Assembly: GCA_026120185.1 (NCBI GenBank) | Contig: JANUWF010000008.1 | Coordinates: 4,836,001-4,900,000 of the forward strand | Length of the DNA: 64,000 nucleotides | Direction of reading: 5' to 3' | Origin: Voacanga thouarsii | Lineage: Eukaryota; Streptophyta; Magnoliopsida; Gentianales; Apocynaceae | Part shown: piece by piece, positions 33,903 through 45,613 of the stretch | Numbering within the stretch: the stretch's first letter is position 1 | Layout of the letters: each line of letters opens with the position of its first letter | The notes under the pieces: generated by a model | What the model was told of the DNA's origin: nothing | Databases searched by the model: none | What the model saw: only the letters and a program-made list of their open reading frames with translations | Program-made: the position numbers and the translations under genes

Positions 33903-35571
33903 ATGGCAAACACTACTGCTCTACCTTACATTGAAGGATCCTCCACAAATAGACCTCCTTTGTTCTATGGAAGCAATTATACATTTTGAAAAAATAGAAC
34001 GAAAATTTATGTTTGCTCAATCAACTTTGAGTTGTGGAATTTGATTAAGAATGGACTATTTGTCCCGTTGAAATTTGTTGAAGGTAGAAAAATGTCTAAA
34101 CAAAGTGATGAATATGACAATGAGGATACTTCTAAAATGACTCTGAATTTTCAGGCAATGGATATATTGTGTTGTGATCTTGATACAAATGAATACAACT
34201 GTATTAGTGGTTGTGATTCAACCTTTGAAATGTGGAGACTACTTAAGGTCACCCATAAGGGAACTAATCAAGTGAAAGAATCAAAGTTGGGAATATTAGT
34301 CCACGATTATGAGCTATTCACTATGAAGCCATGTGAAAACATCACTAATATGTTTACTCGTTTCACAAGCATCATGAACAATCTAAAGGCCTATGGAAAG
34401 ATCTACACCTCGGGGAACAAAACAGGAAATTGCTTGATGCTCTGCTAAAGAGTTGGCAACTAAAAGCTTTGGCCATAGAAGAATAAAAAAATATGAACAG
34501 TTTAGCCACTGAAGAGCTAATTAGCTCTCTATTAACCTATGAAATGAAACTAAAAAAGTTTCAAGAGCATGATGAAGATGATAGAGGCCAAAGAGGAATG
34601 GCCTTAAAAGCTATTGATAATGATGTTACTAATGAACAAACCGAGAGTGAAAAAGGGACTAAACTGGACGCCAAAGAACTGGCCATGGTAGCTAGAAAAT
34701 TCAGAAAAATGTTCAGGAAGAGCAACTTCAAAAAGGCCAAAAAATTTGTCAAAAAGAATAGACAACCTTCACTCTTCAAACCTCAATGCTATTAATGCAA
34801 GAGTACGGGACGTTTTATTACTGATTGCCCAATGTCTAAAGAAAGAGAAGCTAAGCACAACAAGAAGAAAATAAAAGGACTGATTGGAACTTAGGACCAA
34901 GAAGAGTCCGAGACTGAAAAGAGTGATGGATCCGACAAGGAGAAAGCAAACAAGCGCTTCATGGCAATGGAAAATGAGGTAAACTCCACTTCCACTAATT
35001 CCATATCTGATTTACATAATTTTGATTATAAAAAGGTTGATGATCCTAATGAACTACTTTTTGAAATGTTCCATGAACTCAAAAAGCTATCTAGAAGATA
35101 TAAAGAAATGAAAGCAACAACTAATTCCTTGCTAGACGAAAATGATAAGCTGATAGGTGAGAACAAAGCCTTACTTGATTCTATATGTTGTCTAAATATT
35201 GAAAAAGAAGTCATTTCTACTTCTTTAAGTTATTTAACACTTGAAAATAAATGCTTATGTGATAATGTCTTTTCGCTTGAAATTATGCTTAGCAACATTG
35301 ATGACATAAAAAATAGAGTTAATGATCTCACTACATGCATTGAAAAATTTACAAATTGGAAAAATTACTTGGGACTCAACACCATGCTGGAAATCGAAAT
35401 GGCTTAGGATATAGATATGAGAATAAGGACAAAATTCAGAAGCCTCAATTTGTTAAAGCTACCTCATGTTACACGACACATAAAGCATGCACATATTGTG
35501 GAAAATCGAGACACTTAGCATCGAGATGTCTTATTAAAAAGAAAGTGGAATCTGGTGGAATAACTTTTTGA
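33903..35571 (+). pseudogene. gag: Sirevirus gag (capsid/nucleocapsid) remnant
   Basis: Starts with MANTTALPYIEGSSTNRP. The capsid part reads through ELWNLIKNG, VSL-like FQAMDILCCDLD, THKGTNQVKESKL and NITNMFTRFTSI, which is the Sirevirus gag pattern. A frameshift near 34430 leads to SSLLTYEMKLKKF and a basic region (KFRKMFRKSNFKKAKKF). The first zinc knuckle near 34787-34835 is damaged (internal stop, His replaced by Arg). A predicted coiled-coil region rich in Leu, Lys and Glu follows (34961-35400), and a second intact knuckle CTYCGKSRHLASRC is at 35488-35529. The protein would bind and package element RNA. Stops and shifts prevent translation as one chain. Confidence 0.85.
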
Positions 35572-35639
35572 AAAATCAAAGGAAACACTGCTAACCTCCC
35601 AGGACCCAAGAAAATTTGAGTACCAAAAGCTATTCTTCC

Positions 35640-36060
35640 ACCTTATGAATAGGTATACCAGCTGCAAAAATTGAGCTCCAGGAAATGGTATTAGATAGTG
35701 GATGCTCAGAACACATGATGGAAAATACAGCACTAATGGATATCATTCAAGCTGAAAATGATGGATTTGTCTTGGAGATAAGAAAAAGGGATAAAAACAC
35801 TCGGTAAAGGTAATGTTGGTGAGAGATTCTCCATCATTATCATGCAAGTATTATTGATTGATAAATTGAAGCTCAACTTGCTTAATATTAGTCTTTTGTG
35901 TGAAAATTGTTGCAAGGTTATTTTTGAAAAAGATTCATGCACTATCATTGACAATTCTTATGATGAAATCATTTTTTGTCAACCGCATTGGCAATGCCTA
36001 TGTATTATATCTTGATGATCCGTTGCTTATAATATAAAGTGCCTTTTCATATATGATATT
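35640..36060 (+). pseudogene. pol: Copia protease remnant (Sirevirus element)
   Basis: The aspartic protease active site LDSGCSEHM is at 35691-35717. Further on, in shifted frames, LGKGNVGE and KLNLLNISLLC correspond to the usual G.G.V.. and LL.S..QLC positions, the last mutated. A frameshift near 35770 separates the two parts. Confidence 0.75.
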
Positions 36061-36385
36061 GATAGCTACCTTTAGCATAGAAGGTTAGGGCATGTCTCTA
36101 TTGATTTGTGAATAGATTGTGATTAACAGAACTTGAGAAAGGACTGCCCAAAATGATTTTTGACAAAAATCAATTGTGTGATGCTTGCCATTTTGAAAAA
36201 CAAACTGAAACATATTTCAAATCTAAGAAAATGATTTTAACCTTAAGTCTTCTTGAGCTAATACATATGGATTTGTTTGAACCAATGAAGAGCACTAGCC
36301 TGAATAGTAAGAAGTATGCTCATGTTTTAATAGATGATTTTTTCTAGATATACTTAGACTTTATCTCTTCTTTTGAAAGGGTATT
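36061..36385 (+). pseudogene. pol: Copia integrase remnant, core deleted (Sirevirus element)
   Basis: RLGHVSID-like near 36080 and CDACHFEKQ near 36178 are the His/Cys zinc-binding pair. ELIHMDLFEPMKS with SKKYAHVLIDDF carries the first catalytic Asp. The rest of the core, with the second Asp and the Glu, is missing: the sequence passes directly to FYKRTLCAEESM, which belongs near the integrase C-terminus. Confidence 0.7.
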
Positions 36386-37451
36386 TAGAGTGTTCTATAA
36401 AAGAACTCTATGTGCGGAAGAATCTATGCTTGTAAATTTTGATATATCTAACATATATTCCTCTAGAAAATATGATGAGTATGTAGGTAGCTCAAAGAAA
36501 AATGACATTGAACATCATGAAGCTCCATCATTTGACAACCATACCAAAGAAGAGGAATTAGAAGAGAAACAAGTTGAAGAAAGTAAGCAAAGAAGTGTCG
36601 AACACACTGATCGGAATCTGCCAAAAGATTGGAAGACCAAACTATCCATCCAAAAGAACATATCATTGGTGATCCTAGCTATGAAGTTAAAATCAAACGG
36701 TATTTTGTTGATAATTTTATTTTACTTTCTAGTACTGAACCTAATTAAATTGATACAGCCTTACATGATGAATTTTTTTATTATGACTACTAAGAAAAAC
36801 TGAACCAATTTGAAAAGAATCAAGTTTGGAAGCTTGTCCTTAGACCACTTGACCATCCTTTAATAGATACCAAGTGGTTTTTCAAAAACAAACTTGATAA
36901 GCATTTTATTGTTATAAGAAGTAAAGTCAGATTAGTTGTCTAAGGATTCAATCAAGAAGAGGGCATTGATTATGATGAAACTTTTGCTCATGTTGCTCAA
37001 TTGAAATCCATTAGAATGCTACTTGTCCTTGCATCATTCAAAAACGTCATGCTTTATCAAATGGATGCCAATAGTGCTCTCTTAAATAGTTTTATTGAAA
37101 AGAAATTTATGTGAAGCAACCTCCAGGTTTTATTCATGAACGTTTTCCAATCCATGTCTTAGTGGTTTTCTTCTTTCAAAAGGTTCTTCAAGAGGCTTTA
37201 TAGATACCGCATGATTTATCAAATCTGAAAATTCTGATAATATCTTAATTGTGCAAATACACGTTGTTGATATTATTTTTGGATCTACTAATGATTCCTC
37301 ATGCAAGAAATTTGCCAAGACAATGCAGCAAGAGTTTGAAATGAGCATGATGAGAGAATTTAACTTCTTCCTCGATCTTCAAAGAAAGCTAACCATAGAT
37401 GATATCTTCCTAAATGAAGACAAGTATGCCAAGGAACTACTCAAAAGATAA
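36386..37451 (+). pseudogene. pol: Copia reverse transcriptase remnant (Sirevirus element)
   Basis: After an acidic linker (about 36390-36650), RT is recognisable from HPLIDTKWFFKNKLD (about 36850), FNQEEGIDYDETFAHV (about 36950), LKSIRMLLVLASF and LYQMDANSALLN. The strand with the YVDD box is decayed: only VVDIIFGSTNDSSCKKFA, where the active-site pair is altered, remains near 37260. Sequence from KYAKELLKR to the 3' region is abrupt, so RNase H has been deleted. Confidence 0.75.
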
Positions 37452-40400
37452 ATTCACAAACTATTGGCTGAAGAATGATTTGATCATCTGAGGAGAGGTT
37501 TGGAAATCATCAAATTATGTATCCAACAATTTTGCTAGAGATTGGTTATTTATTCTTGTAGAATTCCTGAAGATCTTCTGATTTTGGATGGAGATATTAG
37601 ATGCAGTACTTGAAATATATTTTAGACCAGGAAATTGGACGAACAATTTGAGTCCAAATGCTCAAATCCTTTAAAAAAAAAAAAAAACCCCCGCCTTTTT
37701 ATTCTAATCACAACACACACTCTCTCTCTCTCTCTTCATATCAAAATATCTTTACATACTTTCAGAAATCACCTTTCTCAAATATACTAAATTATACTTG
37801 TGCTTTTTAAAACCTCGTAAACCCCAAAAAGAATTCAAATCTATTTGAATCTTCTTCTAATTTCAAAAAAAAAATCAAAAAGCTGTCATTTACCTTAGCA
37901 TTTTTCTCTTTCCTCCAGCCTTCATTGTCTCGATAAAAACCAGAAGAATCAAAACTTTCAATCCTGTCCGCCATGGGCAAATCCCTCGAAACTCAATAAA
38001 AAAACCTAGCTAAAAGTGAAGGAAGCTAAGAAGAAGGTAATGAAAAGGAAATCAATCACTGCTGGACTGATATTTGCGAAGAAGATGGAAAAGTGAGCTG
38101 CCATTGATGAACTAACTCCTTAAAGTGCATTATCAGAACAACCTCCAGAAAAAGAAAGCATGAACACTCAGGTACTCCGATTCCTTGACTTAAAATGTTA
38201 ATCTGAAGTTAATAACTTGTTGTCGAGAAATAGGACTATCATCATTGGATATCGAGTTGATACTAAGGCATGTTTAAATTATGAGTGCATTTTGGGTTTA
38301 TCTGAATTAGTATTTCGGGGCCTTTATTATTTGTGAATAAAAAAATTCACTACACTATTTTGAAAATTCTATGAAAATGACGACATGAGAAAATAGTGAA
38401 CATGCTTATTGAGCAGTGCTATATGTCTAAAGTTGGAGAAATGAACTTCGAAGTTTGACCATTGTATGTTAAATAGAATTTTCTTTGAGATAGTAGAGTA
38501 TAATTATTTGAAATAAAAAATTTTGATTTTTTAGTCAACTTGAGATGAGATTTACTGGTGCCAAGAGCTTTAGAAATTCAAGTGACTGAAATGCCAACTA
38601 GTTAAATGGAATGGAATGATTGCTATATCGCATGGTCTCAACCGTGGTGATACCGAGATTTGGCCACAAGACTTCTATACATTTTTTGCAAATAGTGTTG
38701 ATGCCGACTCAGTCAAAAAGAAAATAAATTAGCTTTATTTTGGTTCTTTGGTTGATACCGAGTTTTGGTTTTTTTGTTGTAAAATTGCTGACTCAATTTC
38801 GGAATACATCAAACAAAGCATTGGTTTGAGTACGGTTACCCTGAGCACTACAAAGTAATCATTTGAGAAAATCATTTAAGCGGATAATCAAGGGATATTA
38901 CTTAGAGAGGCTACTGAAGAAGAGATAGTGATGCAGAGTATTTCAAAGGGAAACAACAAGTAAAGGGAAGCAAAAAACTTAGGAAAGTGGAAAAAATGCA
39001 GAGTATTTTACATGCTCTAAATCTGCTATCTACCAAGCTAAAACAGTCTGATTGCAGAAGTCAAAGGTGAACAAAAATTTGGAAAATAGACTAACAAATA
39101 TGGAAGGAAAGAAATATAAAACTAAAGTCCATTCGACTATGCAAGTTCCTCCACCTGTGCTAGAACCTTAACCTATTATTCCTTGAACACAAGAAGAAAC
39201 TGATATTCAGCCAAAGATGGAGAGTGCACAAGAGAACTAGAAAGCTGAAGTAAAACAAACCAGCTGCATTTAACAGCCCATCTGGTTGAAAGCTGAAGCA
39301 TGTCGTGGTAAAACAAAAGTCCAATAGAATTATTGGAAAATATTCAAAGAAAGGCGCCAATGCTAAGCCTACAACTATTCTTATTCCATGAGATGTGGCA
39401 CATGATAACTGCTAAGTGATACCTTCTTCTGCCCACTATTATTCTGATGACACAATTTTATTCGTGCAAAACTCCCTACTTTCTGCACTATATTTTCATG
39501 CATATCCTTATTTTAGTCTTTAACTGATATTACTACTAGCTACATACTACTCATTGTTATTATCAATATTGTTTATTGATGGCCCTGTTTTGGGCATTCT
39601 CCTGATATTACTGTCAAAGTACTACTGATTGCTTCTATGTTACTTATTATTATTACTTTTCTTTTGATTGATGACAAAGAGGGAGAAAAGAGGGATTGTG
39701 AATTTGATTGTGAATTGATGAGTTGAGAAATATATTGTTGGGGGATTGTGAATTTGATGCGGTTATGGATATTGTGCTATGGACTAAGAGGAGATGATGT
39801 GGGAGGAGATTATGATTTCTTTAGAAGCTTGTGATCTATGAAATACATTTTTAGGATTTAAGTTGATCAAATATTATGTTGTGCATTTTTATGCTGTCAT
39901 CATATCTTTTTCACTAGTCTTTGCCTTTATAAATATGGATTATGATTGTGACTACTTATAAGGATTATAAAATCATATGGCTTAAGATGAATTATGACTG
40001 TTTATAGTGATTTGATAGAGACTATGTTGAGTTGTTGTTGTTGTTGTTATGGACTAAGGAGATTAAAGTAAGTGTATGAGTTCATTATGCATTCCAACTG
40101 ATTTTAACTTGGCTTGATGATTTGTTTCTTGTCTATGGTTGTGATATGCACTCCATTAAATATTCGAATAATGAGGATATTTATGCTTATGAAAACTTCT
40201 CTTTGGTTGCACAGAAAATTTCTTAAACTAGGTTGGATTAAAAACCTATGATCTATCTTTGTAAAAAAAATTTACCCTGCATATACACAGGGGGAGTTTT
40301 GGACCCATGTTTATTTAATCCCAAAGACTAGTCCAAAAATGAGTTTTAAAAAGATTAGCTTCTATCTCGTTTTACCTCATTTTGGATGTATGTTTTGGAA

Positions 40401-40775
40401 GTCCAAAATTCTGGAATCCAATCTTATTTTTAAAATGCACTTCTTAGCTCTCTATATCTTGTGTTCATATATGCACATACTAAGGGGGAGCATTACATCT
40501 TATGATTCATCTTCTATACCTCATTGTGTACATATCTATACATTTTTTTCGTGACTATTATTTATGGCTATTCTCTTGCGGAATAGTCCTTTGATGGAAG
40601 GAAGGAGGATATAGAGGTAGGTTGGGCCATAGGCTCATTGAGTCATGTTTGTGAGTATATGCTTTAATTTTCTTTATTTTAAACTCATAAGCACTCTTTG
40701 AGTCCTATAATGAGAGATTGCATTTCAATGAAAAATATTCTTATTTCTCTCGGTTTAACATGTTCGTACTGTACA
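37452..40775 (+). other. 3' region of the Sirevirus element, env-like position
   Basis: About 3.3 kb between RT and the inserted LTR. In Sireviruses this position can hold an extra (env-like) ORF; here only short decayed fragments are seen, for example a start MGKSLETQ near 37973, and no membrane or signal features can be supported. GGGAG or GGGGGAG boxes occur at about 39681, 40289 and 40481, resembling the PPT. A simple (CT)n tract is at about 37718-37735. Confidence 0.55.
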
Positions 40776-41026
40776 TGTGAAACCCCACCTAAAGCCACCT
40801 GTAGCGTAAGGGGGATGTGATGCATATCATATTATTCTGCATAAAAATATACAATTTGAATGATTTTATGTGCCTTAGAATTATGATTTATAGGTTAAAT
40901 AACTTATTTATGCTTGTTGGGTAGAAATGGTAAAAATGTAATTTTGCTTGAGGTCAAAATAAGAAGATGGCTTAAGGTTTAGATAAGAAGAATATTTGGG
41001 TGAGAAAATAAGAACAAGAGTTAGTG

Positions 41027-41082
41027 TAGTTAAGTGATTAGAGCTTTGTAAATTAATCTCTAAGGTCATGAGTTCAAATCCC
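41027..41082 (+). other. tRNA-like segment in the solo LTR
   Basis: TAGTTAAGTGA (A-box-like) and GAGTTCAAATCCC (B-box-like) have the same spacing as at 25824-25879. Two changes weaken the A box. Confidence 0.5.
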
Positions 41083-42695
41083 ATCACTTAAGTTTTATTC
41101 ATGATTATCTTAGCTATGTTTGAAATTTTTATTTCCTTACATTCCTTAAAGATAGGAATGTTGTCTTAAGGGAGACATGAAGATAATGTCTTGATCATGT
41201 GATCATGTCCTAAAAACAATTCTAGAGGAATTCTTATCCATTTAATTTCTCTAGCCTTGTCCTAACATCTTTATAATGTAAACCATCCTTAATCCATTAA
41301 TCCATTCTTTTAATTCCAAAAAAAAAAAAATCTTAGATGAACCCCTAGCCTTGAAATTCGAAAATCAGTCTTGACGGATAGGGGATTGCCAAAAATAGGG
41401 AGGAGAGTTAGGATGGATTTCCAAGGAAAAGAAATCACCATAGTTATACCTTCAATCCTACTCTCATTTTGTTCATGATTTAGTAAAGGAAAAATCTGAA
41501 AATTTTCCAGAATTTTTGCAAGATGGTTTTCAAAAATTTCAGCCAACATTTTTACCCCATTTACTGCCAGAAAAATTGTCATTTCATGGAGGTTGAAGGC
41601 TAAAAATTCTGAGAATTTTCGGACTGCACAACCTTTGCAAACCAGAATTTTCCTTCAGCAAATTCGCTGCATTAAAGCAGGATTTTGAAGCTACCTTTAA
41701 GTCATAAGAAGAGCTTGAACTTCCTTTGTTTTTCTTTAGGAAGAAGGCTAGATAATCACCATTAAAAGACCTTCAAACACTGTCAAGAATCAGCTGCAAA
41801 TCGGGCCAAAGAATGCAGAAAATTCTACACTAAAAACCATCTCCATTCTAGGCACTCTTGAAGCATTGAAAACCAAAAAAATTTCCAGCTTGTTGTTTCA
41901 AGGCAAAGGCCGAAAACTTGCATTCAAACCTTTGAAAATTGGACCTTGTTCAGCCATGGACTAAACACCATTGATCTCCATACTAACCTTGAGTGCTTGG
42001 ACTCCATGATCACACCTCAAAAATCTCCTAAGATTACTCTGTCCAAAACTCATTTGAACTTCAAACTAATTCTAGATTTTTTTGCTCCATTAAAACACTC
42101 TTGTAGCAAGTGATTAAACCATAAATTTCTCTGCCATTATAGACCATTTTTGGCCAGCATTATAAGCTGAACAACTCTCCATTCTTTGCATTAAACCTAG
42201 CTTGTTCAGTCTTACACCATTGAAGAGCAAGAGACCTCCCATGAACAACCACCGTTAACTAATCCTCTACCTCAAACAACTCCTCATTTTCCTCCATTTG
42301 AATTTCAAAAAAAAAATTGAACACCTCTCTCTCCTTCTTGCTAAACCAAAACTCCTAACTATGCTAGACCATTCGGCCAACAACAATTCCAAAAATTCTC
42401 CAGCCATTTTCTCTCAAACTCTCTCAAGAACACCAAGAACACACACTTCACACCTTCAAGCCTAAACCTATCCAAAACATCTCCAATCACTCCCAAATAC
42501 TCCAAATCACTCATATTTAGTCCCTAGTCTTCATTTCTGGTCTTTATAACACGAAATCACACAAACTAGAATTTTCGATTGGATCAAAACTAGTTTTTTT
42601 GTTGAAGGTTCCATTAACATCAAAAGGTAAAACAAGAACAACCTTCTTGTTCTTTCTCTTCTACTCAACTTTTAATGTTTCATTCTAATGCCCTT

Positions 42696-42699
<4 letters not shown>

Positions 42700-42761
<62 letters not shown>
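42700..42761. repeat. (CT)n microsatellite in the solo LTR
   Basis: About 60 bp of uninterrupted CT at the position equivalent to 7401-7534. Confidence 0.95.
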
Positions 42762-42763
<2 letters not shown>

Positions 42764-43458
42764 CCAAAATAGTGCTGATCAACCATGGCTATTTTTTTGG
42801 ACCCCTAAAGGCTCTCAAACGCGTGGACCTTCACTAATCAAGAAACCTTCATCAAGTGATCATCTATCAAGTATTTCTTCTTAAATCTTCCTTTTAATTT
42901 CTGAATTCATGTCTCTTAGATGTTGATAGGAAGATTGAATATAAATAGGGGTTGAGTATATGTATGTGGATGAAAGGGATAGAGTTAGGACATGAGAGTT
43001 GAAATGTATGATTAGATCTCATGGATTTTTCTTTCGAATCAATATATGTGTATCATGGTTAGGAGATTTATGGATGTTTGATGCATGCTAGATTTTATGA
43101 CACTAATGGTGATTAGGCCTTTATGTTCTTAATCTTTAATGAAGCCATGAATGATGATTATGCCTAGTAAGAGATTGGCCATATGCTAGTATGTATTAGT
43201 TCAAGTGTATATTCATGAATGGATTAGCTTATTATTTGATATTAGGGAATGTGTTCATGAATCTTTTCTCACAATAGGAAATAATGGTAAAAGATTATTT
43301 TCTTTGTTAATTCTAAGATTATCTTTGTTAACAAATTTTATTACTTTAATTAGAATTACTATTATATTTTCTCTATGAAATTCGAAATTGCTAGGGAGGT
43401 TTGGAAATAGAATATTAATTAAAATATTAATATATTTATTAGTTAAATAAATAAAATC

Positions 43459-43530
<72 letters not shown>
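43459..43530. repeat. (TTA)n microsatellite
   Basis: About 70 bp of TTA trinucleotides in the AT-rich block. It is absent from the equivalent positions near 8200 and 28210, so it expanded in this copy only. A short TA tract follows at about 43571-43589. Confidence 0.95.
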
Positions 43531-43532
<2 letters not shown>

Positions 43533-44508
43533 GGTCTACAAGGTCATTTGATATTAATTAATTCTAATATTATATATATATATATATAATAATTAACCTT
43601 ACTAAAACTTTTACCTATATCCATAAATATTATTTATATTAAAATGTATTTATTATTTAATAGTTAAAAATTAAGTATAATTTATTTATTATTAATATTA
43701 TTTATTATCTAATAATTAAAAATTAAGTATAATTTATTTATTATTAATTTTATTGGTCATTTATTATCTATTAATTACTAATTAAAAATTAAGTGTAATT
43801 TATTATTTATAATAATACTATTTAAATATTACCATTTACCAATATTATTTAGGACTTAGTATTATTCAATATTTAACACTAGTTTATTTTTTAGCAATAA
43901 TACCCATAGTTATTATTTGAAGCTATAAATTATTAGTATTTATTTTAGATTGCCTAGTTATTTTAACTCATCAAGCTAAATTTATTTTATAAAATACTTT
44001 GTCAACGAGTATTAAAGCCTAAGACATTATGGTCATGGTTAGTTGAGGTTGTGACTAGTTGAACTAGGAATTATTTATGTAAGGCAAATATTGTCCGAAG
44101 ATTATCTTATGCTTTGTGTTTACCCCATGCGGGGTTAGGTTGACCTTGGAGGATTTTTGAGTTTAAGAAGAGTAAAAGATCAGGTAAGTTCCTGCATGGA
44201 GTCATTTGAAGACCAAATGTAGCAAGCCAATTCATTGTATACAAGAATTTGTGTTGTAAACCAATTATGGACAATTTTCCTTTTCTTTCAATCAAGCAAG
44301 CTATTTAAAACTAAGCAAACAATTTTACACAAAATGCTAAACTTTTTATAAAACCAACTTGACAAGAAGTTTAGAAACCATAATTGCTATTTTCAAATGA
44401 ATCATTTTATGATTACTTTTTCTCCCAAGTGGAACAAACGATGTTGAGTACTCAATAAAGGTAAACTACTAGGACTAGTCTTTGAAGGGTTAGGGGAAGT
44501 TTCTCAGT

Positions 44509-44520
44509 AGGTGGCCACCT
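44509..44520. promoter_or_regulatory. Palindrome AGGTGGCCACCT (second solo LTR)
   Basis: Core and both outer arms (CTCAG, CTGAG) are intact, as at 9147-9169. Confidence 0.55.
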
Positions 44521-45003
44521 CTGAGGGGTGAGACCTTCCCAGATAAGATGCCAATCCTGTAGATCATACCGGTCCGAGCTAACAAGTTCAGTCAAGTAGA
44601 CTGTGTGTTTTCGGAGTAGACAACAGGTAAGTTTGGGTTATAGAGATGGAGGAGTATCTCACCCAGTAGGCCGTACAGCTACCTTGTGTCAGTATGCTCT
44701 ACGTGTAGCATTCTGATCGTTATATTGTCATGGTGCACAAAGTGTGGTACTATGGTTACCTCTTTTGAGTGGTTGTATTTATTGTGCATATGTAAGTCTT
44801 GGAAAACAAAACACCACTCTTCATTTATGACATTTATTTAATACTTGTCAGCACTTTCTTTTATGAAACTTTTACAACTTGATAGAGATCCCTTATCCTG
44901 TGGATAGGGCGACATCCCCGGCCCCAATGGGCCTAGGTAGTGGGGTGTTACAGTACATATCATTATTTTTATATCACAATCCTATCAAATTTGTCATCAC
45001 TTA

Positions 45004-45017
45004 AAAAGGGGGAGATT
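45004..45017 (+). other. Polypurine tract of the Sirevirus element
   Basis: AAAAAGGGGGAGA directly precedes the 3' LTR start TGTTAGCCC at 45018. Confidence 0.9.
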
Positions 45018-45613
45018 GTTAGCCCTAAGGGTATTCTCCTAAGTTTTGATTTTTGACAAACATTGATAAAGACTAACTTGTGTGATTTACATGTGATAGG
45101 ACATGTTTGACCCAGGTTCTTTCAAAGCATGCAAATAGGATTGCTAAGCAACTCTTGAGCAATAGAATCTAAGAATGGGTGATCAAGTAGAAGCCCGAGC
45201 TTAAGAGATTGCATACCAAGAAGTCCTTACCATGTGATTTCATTTGAATCATTGCTATTTAGACTAGGAATCATTATTAAGGTATTTCTTGTAAATTCTT
45301 ATGTCTTCTTACCTTATGATTCAGTTTTATTTCTACCATTGAAGCATACAAATAAAAAGATTTCAAAGTTTTATATCTCAGAATTTTGGATTGAGTAGTT
45401 TGGATGACTTTGCATCCAAAAGATTTGTCTAAAATATTATGAATAGTATCAAATTGATTTTACCTGAAAAAGTGCCATTTTGAACTTAACTTTTGGATGC
45501 ACCATCATCTAACACACTAACAAATCTGACAGCGAAAACTATCCGTTAACTAGTCGTTGCTGTCCTACTTTTCACTTCTATTAAAGCCATTTAAATCCAA
45601 TTTTCTATAAGAT
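45018..45613 (+). repeat. 3' LTR of the Sirevirus element, truncated
   Basis: Matches 32344-32935 at about 90 percent by eye, including TATA-region sequence TTCTATTAAAGCC where the TATA box has mutated. It ends where a TGATGTGTCC LTR begins and does not resume on the far side. Confidence 0.85.

Larger units (their letters stand above)
40776..44952 (+). mobile_element. Second solo LTR of the element D family, perfect TSD
   Basis: 4,177 bp from TGTGAAACCCCACC to GTGGGGTGTTACA, flanked by the perfect 5-bp TSD gtaca (40771-40775 and 44953-44957). It sits in the 3' region of the Sirevirus element and so is younger than it. It contains the tRNA-like segment (41027-41082), the CT tract (42700-42761), a TTA array (43459-43530) and the palindrome at 44509-44520. 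Confidence 0.93.
32344..45613 (+). mobile_element. Sirevirus-type Ty1/copia retrotransposon, decayed, 3' LTR truncated
   Basis: Plus-strand element: 5' LTR, PBS for initiator tRNA-Met, gag with two zinc-knuckle motifs, protease, integrase, RT, a long 3' region with repeated GGGGGAG boxes, PPT and a partial 3' LTR. The gag type and the long region after RT are typical of Sireviruses (SIRE/Maximus). It inserted into element A gag. A 4.2-kb solo LTR (40776-44952) and a partial LTR at 45614 inserted later. The 3' LTR breaks off at 45613, so no TSD can be checked. Confidence 0.88.

Noticed and set aside
37452..40775. An intact env-like gene in the Sirevirus element
   Set aside because: Only short fragments with many stops are present, and no signal peptide, membrane segment or other env feature could be identified.
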